Assembly: GCA_026390815.1 (NCBI GenBank)
Contig: JAPLFH010000056.1
Location: forward strand, 1-64,000
Direction: 5' to 3'
Length of the DNA: 64,000 nt
Source of the DNA: Ignavibacteriales bacterium
GTDB taxonomy: Bacteria; Bacteroidota; Ignavibacteria; Ignavibacteriales; SURF-24
The first letter of the stretch is position 1, and each line of letters opens with the position of its first letter. The position numbers were made by a program, and so were the translations under genes. Under the pieces are notes generated by a model that was not told the DNA's origin, made no database searches, and saw nothing but the letters and a program-made list of their open reading frames with translations. Positions 43,924-53,665 of this stretch are shown piece after piece.

Positions 43924-44646
43924 CTATTTAATAAAATTCATTTTCCTAACAGAAATATATTTTGAATCAGAAGATTGAAATTCCATTTTGTAAAAATAAA
44001 TTCCACTGGCTAAACCTGCTGAATTGAATTCAACCTGATATTTTCCAACCCTCCCTCTTTGCAGGATTTCATCATCAATTAGAGTTGATATTTCTCTTCC
44101 GAATACATCATAAATTTTTAATGAAACATTTCCATTTGCGGGCAATTGCCAGCTAATAATCGTACTTGGATTAAAAGGATTAGGATAATTCTGGTTAAGC
44201 CTAAAACTTGTCACGGTATTATTTATTTCTACTGAAGTAATTCCGGAAAACAAAATTCTAACCGTATCAGAATATTCTATTCCCCCGTCTGTATCAATTT
44301 GCTTAAGTCTATAAAAATAAATTCCGTTCTTTGTAAGAGTGCTGTCTTCAAAATTGTAATCCTTGGGAGAAAAACTATTACCATGACCTAAAACAAATCC
44401 AATTGCTTCCCAATTTTGTGAACTGTCGCTTCGTTCAATATCATACCCATAATTGTTTACTTCCGTTGCGGTTCCCCAATAAAGCCATACAACATTTGCT
44501 GTAATTTGCGGATAGAAATAAATCAATTCTACTGGAAGGTAATTTTCATTTGAAAAATGATCCACTTTAGTTTGCGAAATATTTTCCACTGAAAGAATCT
44601 GGCAAAGGAAAACAGTTAACAAAATAATTTTAAAATGATTTTTCAA
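43924..44646 (-). CDS. Small secreted protein with T9SS sorting domain
   Basis: 240 residues. A hydrophobic leader (IILLTVFLCQILSVENISQ) is followed by a fibronectin-III-like domain (VWLYWGTATEVNNYGYDIER and NGIYFYRLKQIDTDGGIEYS). The C-terminal type A sorting domain is RLNQNYPNPFNPSTIISWQL ending SGIYFYKMEF. It should be exported by T9SS and processed at the surface. It sits between the C25 peptidase and the barrel protein on the same strand, which suggests a common surface function. Confidence 0.85.
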   Translation of the reverse strand: MKNHFKIILLTVFLCQILSVENISQTKVDHFSNENYLPVELIYFYPQITANVVWLYWGTATEVNNYGYDIERSDSSQNWEAIGFVLGHGNSFSPKDYNFEDSTLTKNGIYFYRLKQIDTDGGIEYSDTVRILFSGITSVEINNTVTSFRLNQNYPNPFNPSTIISWQLPANGNVSLKIYDVFGREISTLIDDEILQRGRVGKYQVEFNSAGLASGIYFYKMEFQSSDSKYISVRKMNFIK

Positions 44647-44679
44647 ACTACATTTTCCAAATATATTTTTTTGCAGAGT

Positions 44680-47600
44680 TTATCTAACAATAGCAAGTTT
44701 TTGAGTAACGTTTTCTGTTTTCCCATCTTTCTTTACGATCACTTTATACAAATAAACTCCATTGGCAACAGTGCTTCCATCCTGATCTTTTCCATCCCAA
44801 TTAATTCTATTGAAATTAATGCGCAGCGGATATTGTCTTCCGTCAATTTCTCTGATCAGTCTTCCTGCGACTGTGTATATTTTTATTTTTAATTCATCAG
44901 GAAATTGTGTAAGAATAAAAGTAAAATCTGTTTTGTCTTTAAAAGGATTAGGATAATTATATACATCAATAAGTTTTAAATCATTAGAAACCTGAAAAGT
45001 TTTTTCGTATCCCGGTCCGTTTTCTAAATTCCCAATTATATTTTTGCCAAAGACTCTAAAAGTATGTTCACCATCATTCAATGTTGGAAGATACCTGAAA
45101 ATAATTTTTCGCTTAATTGTATCCGAATTAATATCAAGCTGGGAATAGCTTACCTTCTCTTCATCAAGAAAGAATTGAACTGCAGAAGTGTCACTAACAG
45201 AAAACCAGACAGGATAAGTCAGAGTCATTTGAATGTTAGGAGATGGGGAAATAAAATCACCATCAGAAATAGATACGCCATCAAACGTAACATTTACGGA
45301 AGCCGATGAAACAGATGTTTTCGTTGTATCCCTTTTAACGATGAAAGGAATCTCATAAATATTATTGTCCTTGTATAATTCTCTTACTTTACCTTCTGAA
45401 TCAATTGAAATTTTAAATTTCATATTACCGTAGTTATCATATTGATTACTCAGATAATTATACTCAAAATACTTTCGGCTCATAGAATCCAACTTAACAA
45501 CTAAAGAATCCATTAAAATTCTTTGCGAGTTATCCGGTTTGACCAAATCGACTTTTACCTTAAAACTATCAGCCTGTGATTCGCCAACATTATAAACATA
45601 AAATTTTAGTTTAGTACTATCACCTTGAATGAGAGAATCTTTAGAAACGGAAACAACCTGGTAGTTAGTGACAAGTTCTGGAAGCATATGAAATTTTACA
45701 CTTAATGATGACAAATTGGGGGAAATGGAATCTGAATCAGTTTTAAAATTTGATAGAATTTTAATTTTTGGATAAACCTTGGCGTCAATAAAACTTAAAT
45801 TTGCAGCATTGTTATTTAATGATAAAAAATTCAAAGTATCAACAATTCCATTATCTCTTATCCCTAGTGGACGATAAGAACTAATGAGTTCATTACTAAC
45901 TAATTGATTTACTGAAAGTGAATCCCATCGCCCAACTGGTCCGATTTCAGAAGATAATAGCGAACCATTTTTATTCGGTAAATAAAAAGTTGTATCAATT
46001 TGTACTTTTCCTTTAAATGGTTGGGAATAGGCTTCAGGGACTGAGCCTGGAAATGCTCCTTTTTTCCCAATGATTGCCCAGGAACCACCAAATGTTAAGC
46101 TATCAATAAACTTACTTCCAAAATTTTTAATTAGGTTTTTTAAAATTGGAGAGGAAACACTTCCTTCATTTGACACCGCTATTATAACGGTAAACTTATC
46201 TGAGAGAGTATTTAAAAAATTTATATAATTATTGATTTCTGTGGCTCCTCCGCCCAATAAATCAAAATGTCGATAACCTTTAAAAGCAAAACTACTATCA
46301 TCAAATAAACAGATATGGTGACCTCGCAATGTATTTTCTGGAATATAGCTATTTCCATTTTTCTGAATTAGAGCCGAATTACCATCATAAAAACCAGCAG
46401 AGAGAGCGGAAAAAGCAACAATACTTGAATCAAATTCGATCCCCGTTTTTTGATATTTCAAATTTGCTAAAGTTGTTCTCGAGAAAGAAAGACTATCACT
46501 CAATAAATATTTACTCTCTTTCGTTTTAATAAAAGAAAAGAATGAACCAAATGGAGTATTTCCAACAATTTTTGCTCTTGCCCAGTACCGTTTGTTATTT
46601 TCAAAATCTGCAATACTAAGTGATGTAATTAATGTATCTAAAGTTTTAAATAGAGTTCTGCTGTTTTTAAAATTTTCATTGGTTGCAAATTCCATTTCTA
46701 AAGAATCGCTCAATTGTTTACTGCTTGGATTAAATAATCGCAAAGTATTACCCAATCCATTTTCAACAGAATTAAGAAGCGATGTTTTTATTGTTGAACC
46801 AACTACTAAATATTTAACAGTTACAAAATTATCCATTTCAGACAACTCATCAATTGAATTTTCAGCATCCAGTTGAATGGTCAATACATGTTCACCCGGT
46901 TTCTTTCGAATTGGAATTGATATTACTAAAGAGTCTGAAAATTTTGGTAGAGTTTTTTTTAACGATAAGCTAAAATTAGATGAATCATTTACAGCATCTT
47001 TTATAACAATCGTAAAAGAATCACTAGTAACTTTACCATAGTTATAAAATTTAATAAAAATTGAGAGAGACTCCGTGAGATCAGATGGATTTGCAGATTT
47101 TAAATGTATATCCGCAGCAGATATTGATAAGTTCGCTTTGTTAGGAATCGGGAGTCGTGCAATTGGATCACCAATTAGTGTATTGGTCAGAGCAAATAAT
47201 TGGTAAACCCCTGAACTACCATACGTCTGAAGCATGGTTAATTTTGCTTGTTTTAGGGCTTCACTGATTGTGTATATTGAATCTTTCAAAACTTTTTCAT
47301 AAAATAATTTTGGAGCTAATAATGATGAGGATAAAAATCCAAGAGAGGAGTTTCCGATATAAGCAATTGCTTCCCCTTCATTAGATGTAACAAATAGTTG
47401 CGAGAAAGAAGTTACATCAGGTTCAGCAAACCGAGCTGTTGAACAACCAAAATCTGTTATCAAAGGATTTCTATTTACATTATTATTTAATTGTGAAGCC
47501 TGTGTAATTGAGTTGTCCCATGTTTGAGTCCCACTATGCCCTAAATAAGAAATAATAACTGCTCCATCATTAATAGTTTTTTGAAACTCACCTTCTGTAT

Positions 47601-49992
47601 AGGGACCAAAATTCGTATTAGGGTTAATGGTTTTATAAAAATGTTTTTGAATTCCGCCAACAGGAGGAGGTGAAACAAAATTATCGATAACATAATTATT
47701 GACTTCACGAAGTTGATCCAACTGACTCTGATTATCGCCAGTCCCACCAGAAAAAAAGATAAATCGTTTATTCCAACTATCAAACCCTTTAGAAATATAA
47801 TTAATATGTTTATTCATGTAGTAGCTTAGTTCTTGCTCAGAAGTTACCGGTATTCTCCCAACATTCATTTGAGGTACATATGCTCCCGTTGTATCCCAGG
47901 TTACAAACCAATTATCGCTTACAGAAGCACCAAAGGAAGGAACGAAATTATATTTAGGCGGAATATTCATAAATTTAGTTTTATTCCCATGATAATCATA
48001 GGTAGCTCCGCCAATTAAACAAACATATTCCGGATAGGGAGATTGCCAATAGCTATGAGTAGCTTTTAAAAAATCTTTAATAGCTTCTGGGTTAAAATAA
48101 CCATAGGCAAACTCGTCGTAAATGTCGTCAACATCAATTACTTTTGCATTAACATTATAACTATTTGAAATAAAAGAGGCGTAATCGTTTGTTTTGGAGA
48201 TAAACTTTTTATTAGTAATTGCAAGATAATCTGCATGATTTTGTGAGTTTCTTAAGTTGACAAACTGCTTTACGTAATAAAACTTAGGTGTTTGGATTTT
48301 ATTTTTATTAATTAAAATAAACTTATTTTGGTTTGTTAATGTATCAAAGAAAATAATTTCGTTGTTACTTCGTGTTAAATTATATTTCTTAAAAGATCCG
48401 CCATATTTCCAAACAACAATTGAATCACTTAAAACATTTGTAATTTTAATTCCTTTAATGGCCGAAGACAAATCAATAAAAGGAAAGGAAAATATCAGAG
48501 AATCATTATAAGTCATTACCCATCTTGGATATTCTACTTCGTACCAATCGAAAGCACAAGTATTTAAACTTGCAGTTGTAGTGAAGGAATGAATTTTTAA
48601 TGAATTATTTCCATCATTTAAATCTTTCACAGGATATTTTCCTCGAAGGATTTTTTGACCATATTTATTAATATATCCCGAATCTTGTCTTTCTGCATTA
48701 TTAACCGAAATAGCTAAAAGGTGGGCGTTCTGAGATATATTTGAAGCATAATCTTGAAGCCTGGAAAATACATTAACAGTTCCCTCAGAATATAAATTAG
48801 AAATTGCAAATGTATAATTTCGGGTCCCAACGCCTAGTTGATTATCAACCCAAGTCTTATTCTCATACCAAAAAGGCATTTCTCGTCTAACTTGATCTGC
48901 CATTGAAAAATCAAACCAATTATTTATTTCGTAATGAATAACTTCATTATAGTATTTTAAAGTATCTGAACTTGGACTTGCCGATTCATTATCTCCAATT
49001 ACCACATGCTTACCATTTTCTCCATTCCATGTAAACCAATAAATAGTTGTATCCGAGTACCTATCAATATATTCGTTATAGGGTTCTCCAAAAATATTTA
49101 AATCACGGTTCTTACCACCCATATTGCGTTCACCAACAAATTCGATATAATCATTTGGATCGAAAGAATTATCTGCTTCACCCGAAACAAAAATCGGAAT
49201 TTCTTTCCCCTTATTTATAAGTTTAAATGATTTAGGACTAACGGAAGAAAAATTAAAATAATAATTCAGGTCACTATACCTTAATCGATAAATGGCATTT
49301 TTAGCAACACCAATTTTGATATAATTTGCATTATAATCAATCCAATCGTCTGTTGAATCATTTTCAATAAGGATATGGTTGCCAAATTTGTTATTGTTAT
49401 AATTGATTTTACTTTCTGATATAGAATTTAAATTGTTATTAAAAGAGAAAGTTGCGGTAATGTTGTTTGGATAAATGATTTCCAAACGGAATTTTAAAAT
49501 TCTTCGAATGTTTCTCTTATTGGGATCAAAAATAAAAGGAGAAATTGAAAGGTGAAGATAACTTTTACCGTCATTTATTAATTGACCATTTATTAGTAAG
49601 AATTTTGTATTGTAATATTTTGGAATCGATGTATTATATTCATAATGGAATATTTTTTGATTATCAAACGTAACCGTTGGATTTATCTCCGGTGATGCTG
49701 CAATTTGTTCTTCATTTTCAATAGTGAATTTCACAACTGGATTGGAGTTTGTTTGAATAGGAACAAATATATCTGAAACTGGTAAGTTAAATTGTTCCGA
49801 CTTCGATTCATCGAAAGGGTAATCAAAAATTAATTTATTTTGACCAGCAATCTGTTTTAGGTTAAAATTAAAATCATTTTGATAGTACAAAATATGTTTG
49901 TTTTCTTGAATTTTTTCCGAAATAAATTGAACTTGTGAGTGTAAAACCGACATAGTAAATAGTAATGCCAGGAAAAGAGTAAATTTTTTCAT
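44680..49992 (-). CDS. Large C25 (gingipain-type) cysteine peptidase with T9SS sorting domain
   Basis: 1770 residues with a signal peptide (MKKFTLFLALLFTMSVLHSQ). The N-terminal 500 residues resemble the prodomain region of C25 peptidases. The peptidase domain shows YVCLIGGATYD, MNVGRIPVTSEQELSYYMNK, the catalytic His in ISYLGHSGTQTW (H819) and Cys in TDFGCSTARF (C850), and LIGDPIARL at its end. Next come CARDB-like repeats (SADIHLKSANPSDLTESLSI, HVLTIQLDAENSIDELSEMD, then a second copy near 1500-1590). The end is a sorting domain (VYNYPNPFKDKTDFTFILTQ ... VANGVYLYKVIV). It is much longer than PorU, the T9SS sortase, and shares its family. It could be a surface protease or a PorU-like processing enzyme; the presence of its own sorting domain is compatible with both. 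Confidence 0.88.
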   Translation of the reverse strand: MKKFTLFLALLFTMSVLHSQVQFISEKIQENKHILYYQNDFNFNLKQIAGQNKLIFDYPFDESKSEQFNLPVSDIFVPIQTNSNPVVKFTIENEEQIAASPEINPTVTFDNQKIFHYEYNTSIPKYYNTKFLLINGQLINDGKSYLHLSISPFIFDPNKRNIRRILKFRLEIIYPNNITATFSFNNNLNSISESKINYNNNKFGNHILIENDSTDDWIDYNANYIKIGVAKNAIYRLRYSDLNYYFNFSSVSPKSFKLINKGKEIPIFVSGEADNSFDPNDYIEFVGERNMGGKNRDLNIFGEPYNEYIDRYSDTTIYWFTWNGENGKHVVIGDNESASPSSDTLKYYNEVIHYEINNWFDFSMADQVRREMPFWYENKTWVDNQLGVGTRNYTFAISNLYSEGTVNVFSRLQDYASNISQNAHLLAISVNNAERQDSGYINKYGQKILRGKYPVKDLNDGNNSLKIHSFTTTASLNTCAFDWYEVEYPRWVMTYNDSLIFSFPFIDLSSAIKGIKITNVLSDSIVVWKYGGSFKKYNLTRSNNEIIFFDTLTNQNKFILINKNKIQTPKFYYVKQFVNLRNSQNHADYLAITNKKFISKTNDYASFISNSYNVNAKVIDVDDIYDEFAYGYFNPEAIKDFLKATHSYWQSPYPEYVCLIGGATYDYHGNKTKFMNIPPKYNFVPSFGASVSDNWFVTWDTTGAYVPQMNVGRIPVTSEQELSYYMNKHINYISKGFDSWNKRFIFFSGGTGDNQSQLDQLREVNNYVIDNFVSPPPVGGIQKHFYKTINPNTNFGPYTEGEFQKTINDGAVIISYLGHSGTQTWDNSITQASQLNNNVNRNPLITDFGCSTARFAEPDVTSFSQLFVTSNEGEAIAYIGNSSLGFLSSSLLAPKLFYEKVLKDSIYTISEALKQAKLTMLQTYGSSGVYQLFALTNTLIGDPIARLPIPNKANLSISAADIHLKSANPSDLTESLSIFIKFYNYGKVTSDSFTIVIKDAVNDSSNFSLSLKKTLPKFSDSLVISIPIRKKPGEHVLTIQLDAENSIDELSEMDNFVTVKYLVVGSTIKTSLLNSVENGLGNTLRLFNPSSKQLSDSLEMEFATNENFKNSRTLFKTLDTLITSLSIADFENNKRYWARAKIVGNTPFGSFFSFIKTKESKYLLSDSLSFSRTTLANLKYQKTGIEFDSSIVAFSALSAGFYDGNSALIQKNGNSYIPENTLRGHHICLFDDSSFAFKGYRHFDLLGGGATEINNYINFLNTLSDKFTVIIAVSNEGSVSSPILKNLIKNFGSKFIDSLTFGGSWAIIGKKGAFPGSVPEAYSQPFKGKVQIDTTFYLPNKNGSLLSSEIGPVGRWDSLSVNQLVSNELISSYRPLGIRDNGIVDTLNFLSLNNNAANLSFIDAKVYPKIKILSNFKTDSDSISPNLSSLSVKFHMLPELVTNYQVVSVSKDSLIQGDSTKLKFYVYNVGESQADSFKVKVDLVKPDNSQRILMDSLVVKLDSMSRKYFEYNYLSNQYDNYGNMKFKISIDSEGKVRELYKDNNIYEIPFIVKRDTTKTSVSSASVNVTFDGVSISDGDFISPSPNIQMTLTYPVWFSVSDTSAVQFFLDEEKVSYSQLDINSDTIKRKIIFRYLPTLNDGEHTFRVFGKNIIGNLENGPGYEKTFQVSNDLKLIDVYNYPNPFKDKTDFTFILTQFPDELKIKIYTVAGRLIREIDGRQYPLRINFNRINWDGKDQDGSTVANGVYLYKVIVKKDGKTENVTQKLAIVR

Positions 49993-50078
49993 TTTCGTTC
50001 AAATTAACTTGAAAAATAAGTCAAAATATATCGAAGAATTTTGTATAATGAAAAAATAAAGTTAAAAGAGTTGTAAAT

Positions 50079-50858
50079 TTGAGACATATACTAAACGATA
50101 TCAAGATTTCAACCGGTTCTAAAATATTAGTTTTCGAGGAGGTTGAAAAATTATTAGAGAGAACTAATAACTCTTTAATTATCACCTTCAATCTTGATTT
50201 TCTAAGAATTTCAACACAAAATTTAATTTTCAAAGATATTTGTACAAAAGCTGATATAGTTGTTCCAGATGGTATCGGAGTTACTAGTCTTTTAAGAATG
50301 ATTTATAACATAAAGGTAAATCGAATTACTGGAAATGATATATTTCAGTTTCTTTTAAATTTATCTCGATCTGACCATTTAAGATATGCGTTTATTGGGT
50401 CAGAAGAGAAAGTACTAAGAAAATTGGAATCATATATCGATGACGAATTTCCTTACTTAAAAGAAAAACTTTTTTTTTCTCCACAATATAAATTTGAGGA
50501 ATCAAAGATTGAAAACGAAAAACTTGTAAATACTCTAGTACGCTTTAAACCTGATATTTTATTTTTGGCACTTGGTTGCCCACGACAAGAGATTTGGTTG
50601 TATGAACACATGAATAAAATTGGTGCAAAAATAAATATTGGAATTGGAGCAACTTTTGACTTTTATACTGGATTCAAAAAACGGTCTCCGATTTTTTTCC
50701 AAGAATTAGGATTTGAATGGTTGTGGAGATTAATGTCAGAACCTAAAAGATTGTTTAGGAGATATGTTATAGTTGATATTCCATTTTATTTTAAATCAGT
50801 CATTAAGATTTATACTTCAAATATTCATCAAATATTTAAAAGTAAAAATTGCAACTAG
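50079..50858 (+). CDS. WecG/TagA/CpsF-family glycosyltransferase
   Basis: 259 residues. Signatures of GT family 26: LIITFNLDFLRIS, ADIVVPDGIGVTSLLRM, RITGNDIFQFLL, PDILFLALGCPRQEIWLYEH, NIGIGATFDFYTGFKKRSPI, FEWLWRLMSEPKRLFRRY. These enzymes add N-acetylmannosaminuronate, N-acetylmannosamine or similar sugars to a lipid-linked intermediate in O-antigen, ECA or teichoic acid synthesis. TTG start. It is divergent from the C25 peptidase gene and overlaps the next GT4 gene by 10 bases, so they are translated together. Confidence 0.93.
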   Translation: MRHILNDIKISTGSKILVFEEVEKLLERTNNSLIITFNLDFLRISTQNLIFKDICTKADIVVPDGIGVTSLLRMIYNIKVNRITGNDIFQFLLNLSRSDHLRYAFIGSEEKVLRKLESYIDDEFPYLKEKLFFSPQYKFEESKIENEKLVNTLVRFKPDILFLALGCPRQEIWLYEHMNKIGAKINIGIGATFDFYTGFKKRSPIFFQELGFEWLWRLMSEPKRLFRRYVIVDIPFYFKSVIKIYTSNIHQIFKSKNCN

Positions 50859-51889
50859 ATAAAATTTCACTACTTTATTTAATTAACAGCCTCGATTTGG
50901 GGGGAGCAGAAAAATCTACTATTCTCTATGCGAATAGGTTTATTCATGAACTTCAACACATATCAATTTTTTCTAAAGAAGGATTTTATTCAGAAAAAGG
51001 AATTATAGATCAAAATATTTCTGTCTTTAAAACTTTTAAACCTGGCATACTTAATTTTCTTAAGAATTTGCTGACAATTAATCAAATAATTAAACTAAAG
51101 CAAGTAAACTTATTGGTATACCACCATAGAAAATTTTTCATTTATGCATTTTTAATTTCACTACTATTTAAAAAAGTAAGAATTATTTATGTGGCTCAAA
51201 ACTACTTCAATGATTTTCGTAATAGATTGTTGTTCGCTCATTCATATGTAGCACTAACAGATGAAGTTTATAATGATTTGCATAATCATGGCAAAAAGAA
51301 TATTGTAATTATTCCACATAGGATTGAAATCAATGAAAAGGTTATACATAATTCAGTTTTTAATATAGGTTATGTGGGCAGATATGAAAAGGATAAGGGG
51401 ATAAGTACACTACTGTTTGCGTTTAAACATTTAATTATAAAATACCCAAAAATTAAATTAATTTTTAGAGGGAAAGGAAAACAAGAGCCTCTAATTAAAA
51501 ATTTTGTATCAAAAAACAAACTTGTAAAGAGTGTAATAATTGATACACCTAAAATGGAAATAACAGAAATATATAAAGATATTGGAATACTTGTTCTTCC
51601 TTCTCTAAAATTTGAAGGACAAGGAATCGTCTTGATAGAGGCTATGAACTTGGGGATTCCAGTAATCGGTTCAAATGTTGGAGGGATTAAAAATGTAATC
51701 AAAAATAATTATAATGGATTATTGTTTATAAGTGGGAATTTTACTGATTTAGTTGAAAAAATAACAAATCTTATTGAAAATCGAGACCTATACCTTTCAT
51801 TAATTACAAACGGAAAAACAGATGTTAAGAATAATTATAATATCGAGCAGACAATTGAGGATTACTATAAATTGTTTAAAAAGATATAA
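50849..51889 (+). CDS. GT4-type glycosyltransferase
   Basis: 346 residues; TTG start overlapping the previous gene. GT-B fold: INSLDLGGAEKSTILYANRF at the N-terminus (donor-independent GGAE motif), VFNIGYVGRYEKDKGISTLL, KLIFRGKGKQEPLI, DIGILVLPSLKFEGQGIVLI (E-x7-E-like region), EAMNLGIPVIGSNVGG. It transfers an activated sugar to the growing glycan on the cytoplasmic side. The sugar cannot be told. Confidence 0.92.
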   Translation: MQLDKISLLYLINSLDLGGAEKSTILYANRFIHELQHISIFSKEGFYSEKGIIDQNISVFKTFKPGILNFLKNLLTINQIIKLKQVNLLVYHHRKFFIYAFLISLLFKKVRIIYVAQNYFNDFRNRLLFAHSYVALTDEVYNDLHNHGKKNIVIIPHRIEINEKVIHNSVFNIGYVGRYEKDKGISTLLFAFKHLIIKYPKIKLIFRGKGKQEPLIKNFVSKNKLVKSVIIDTPKMEITEIYKDIGILVLPSLKFEGQGIVLIEAMNLGIPVIGSNVGGIKNVIKNNYNGLLFISGNFTDLVEKITNLIENRDLYLSLITNGKTDVKNNYNIEQTIEDYYKLFKKI

Positions 51890-51951
51890 ACCTTTTTCAA
51901 TTATTATAATTTTCATGATGCTAAGATTTTTAACTAATTTATAAATACCAG

Positions 51952-52692
51952 TCATTTCTTCACAACATATGTGTAGCTAATCCAATTTGGACCAGAATTT
52001 CTGTTCTCAATTATTTCCAATAAATTCAAAGAAGAGTTTATTATAAATGTTTCAACCTTTTCTTTACAAATTGGATGAAGTTCCATCCTGGACTTTAGTT
52101 TCCCTCGAAATTGCAGAAAAAATGGATAAATCCATTTATGAACAAAATCATTATTCCATAAAGCATCAAATATTTTATTCGTCATCCTATCTGGTAATTG
52201 AAAAACAAGTATTCCTCCTTCGCACAATACTCTACTGAACTCTTTCAAGTAATTAAATGTCACATTTTTAGGAATATGCTGCAAAACAATATTTGAATAA
52301 ATAAAACTAAAAGATTCATCTAGAAAACAGGAGAGGTTGAGTTGTTGATTTAAAATATACCTTGCATTATCTTTCTGATTAAACTTAATTGATAGTTCAA
52401 TCATTTTGGGTGAGATATCCAAACCAGTAACAAAGTCAAAGTAATTTGTTAAAGGTTGAGTTAATCTTCCCACTCCACAACCAAAATCTAACGCATGGAA
52501 TTTCTTATAAATAATATTTTTTCTACCAAGAAAATTCATTAAGTCTTGTATTTCATTTACACCGGTAGCAAAGAATTCATCAACCTCCCATTTCCTTCCT
52601 TTTTTTTGTGGACAAGACAAAATCGCCCAAAAAGGATCCTCTTCAGCTAATTCCTCCCAAATTTTTTTTAAACGATTTATGTCTACATCCAT
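51952..52692 (-). CDS. Class I SAM-dependent methyltransferase of the polysaccharide locus
   Basis: 246 residues: FHALDFGCGVGRLTQPLTNY (motif I), FDFVTGLDISPKMIELSIKF, SFIYSNIVLQHIPKNVTFNY, LKEFSRVLCEGGILVFQLPD. It probably methylates a sugar or lipid intermediate; the position at the end of the glycosyltransferase run suggests O-methylation of the repeat unit or chain capping. It follows the GT2 gene by 9 bases. Confidence 0.88.
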   Translation of the reverse strand: MDVDINRLKKIWEELAEEDPFWAILSCPQKKGRKWEVDEFFATGVNEIQDLMNFLGRKNIIYKKFHALDFGCGVGRLTQPLTNYFDFVTGLDISPKMIELSIKFNQKDNARYILNQQLNLSCFLDESFSFIYSNIVLQHIPKNVTFNYLKEFSRVLCEGGILVFQLPDRMTNKIFDALWNNDFVHKWIYPFFLQFRGKLKSRMELHPICKEKVETFIINSSLNLLEIIENRNSGPNWISYTYVVKK

Positions 52693-52701
52693 TCCTATTT
52701 C

Positions 52702-53664
52702 TTATTGTTGCAAACTAGCATTTAATAATTCGCGGAGTATTTTGTTTTCTTTGCTAAAGTAGTGAATGAAATAATTTATTCGAAACCTAAACCTAACTTC
52801 CTTGAACTTAATAAATACTTTATTAGGTAAAAATGAAACCACAAATGCTAATAAAAGTCTGTAATCAAATAAAATTTTTGTTCCAGTTCTACACCAATAT
52901 TTTCTTGCCAATGTAGTTGAACCATAAAAATACTCTCGCCAACCTTTTATTTTGTTTACTTCATTTATATTCGTTATCGAAAAGTTAAATCCTAAGTCTT
53001 GATAATATGGCTCTTGAATTTTATAAATCAATTTATGTTTTATTGTTAAGCTAGCTCTAGAAAGAGAATTTCTCCTATATCGGACAAAACTAAGTACTTC
53101 CGGAATATTATAGAACCTAATACTACCTTTTATTCTTAGCCAAAGAGAATAATCTTCAAAAGCATTACCAGAATAGCCCCCATATTTAAAAATTATATTT
53201 CGATTATACATACAACCGGAATGAGGAATGGTTGAATACAACGCTAAATTTTTAACTATTTCTTCATAATTCTCAGGAGTCTTAACTATATACTTAATTT
53301 TTTCATCTTTGAAAACAGCATACCAGCTAGCGATTATTTCTTCATCAGATTTTTGGATTAGAATTTTCAATTGCTTATTAATTCTATTAGGATGTGCAAT
53401 ATCATCCGCATCCATTCTTGCGATTACATCGTATCTTGCTCTGTTCAGTCCATAATTTAGGCTATCAGCAAGACCCGAATGTTTTTTTTTAATATAATTA
53501 ATTCTATTATCAGAAAAGCTTGAAATTATCTTCTGTGTATCATCCGTAGAACCATCATCTATAATTAAAAATTCGAAATTACAAAAAGTCTGTCTTAAAA
53601 TGCTATTAATTGCTTCCTGAAGAAAGGGTGCACAATTATAGGTTGGCATTAATATGGAAACCAT
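52702..53664 (-). CDS. GT2-type glycosyltransferase
   Basis: 320 residues with the GT-A signature at the N-terminus: MVSILMPTYNCAPFLQEAIN, FEFLIIDDGSTDDTQKIISS, ADSLNYGLNRARYDVIARMD, ADDIAHPNRI (DxD-like). Start taken at ATG 53662-53664, just after the stop of the upstream gene (53666); the frame to 53691 would overlap that gene by 26 bases. It adds one sugar of the repeat unit. Donor and acceptor are unknown. Confidence 0.92.
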   Translation of the reverse strand: MVSILMPTYNCAPFLQEAINSILRQTFCNFEFLIIDDGSTDDTQKIISSFSDNRINYIKKKHSGLADSLNYGLNRARYDVIARMDADDIAHPNRINKQLKILIQKSDEEIIASWYAVFKDEKIKYIVKTPENYEEIVKNLALYSTIPHSGCMYNRNIIFKYGGYSGNAFEDYSLWLRIKGSIRFYNIPEVLSFVRYRRNSLSRASLTIKHKLIYKIQEPYYQDLGFNFSITNINEVNKIKGWREYFYGSTTLARKYWCRTGTKILFDYRLLLAFVVSFLPNKVFIKFKEVRFRFRINYFIHYFSKENKILRELLNASLQQ

Positions 53665-53665
53665 T

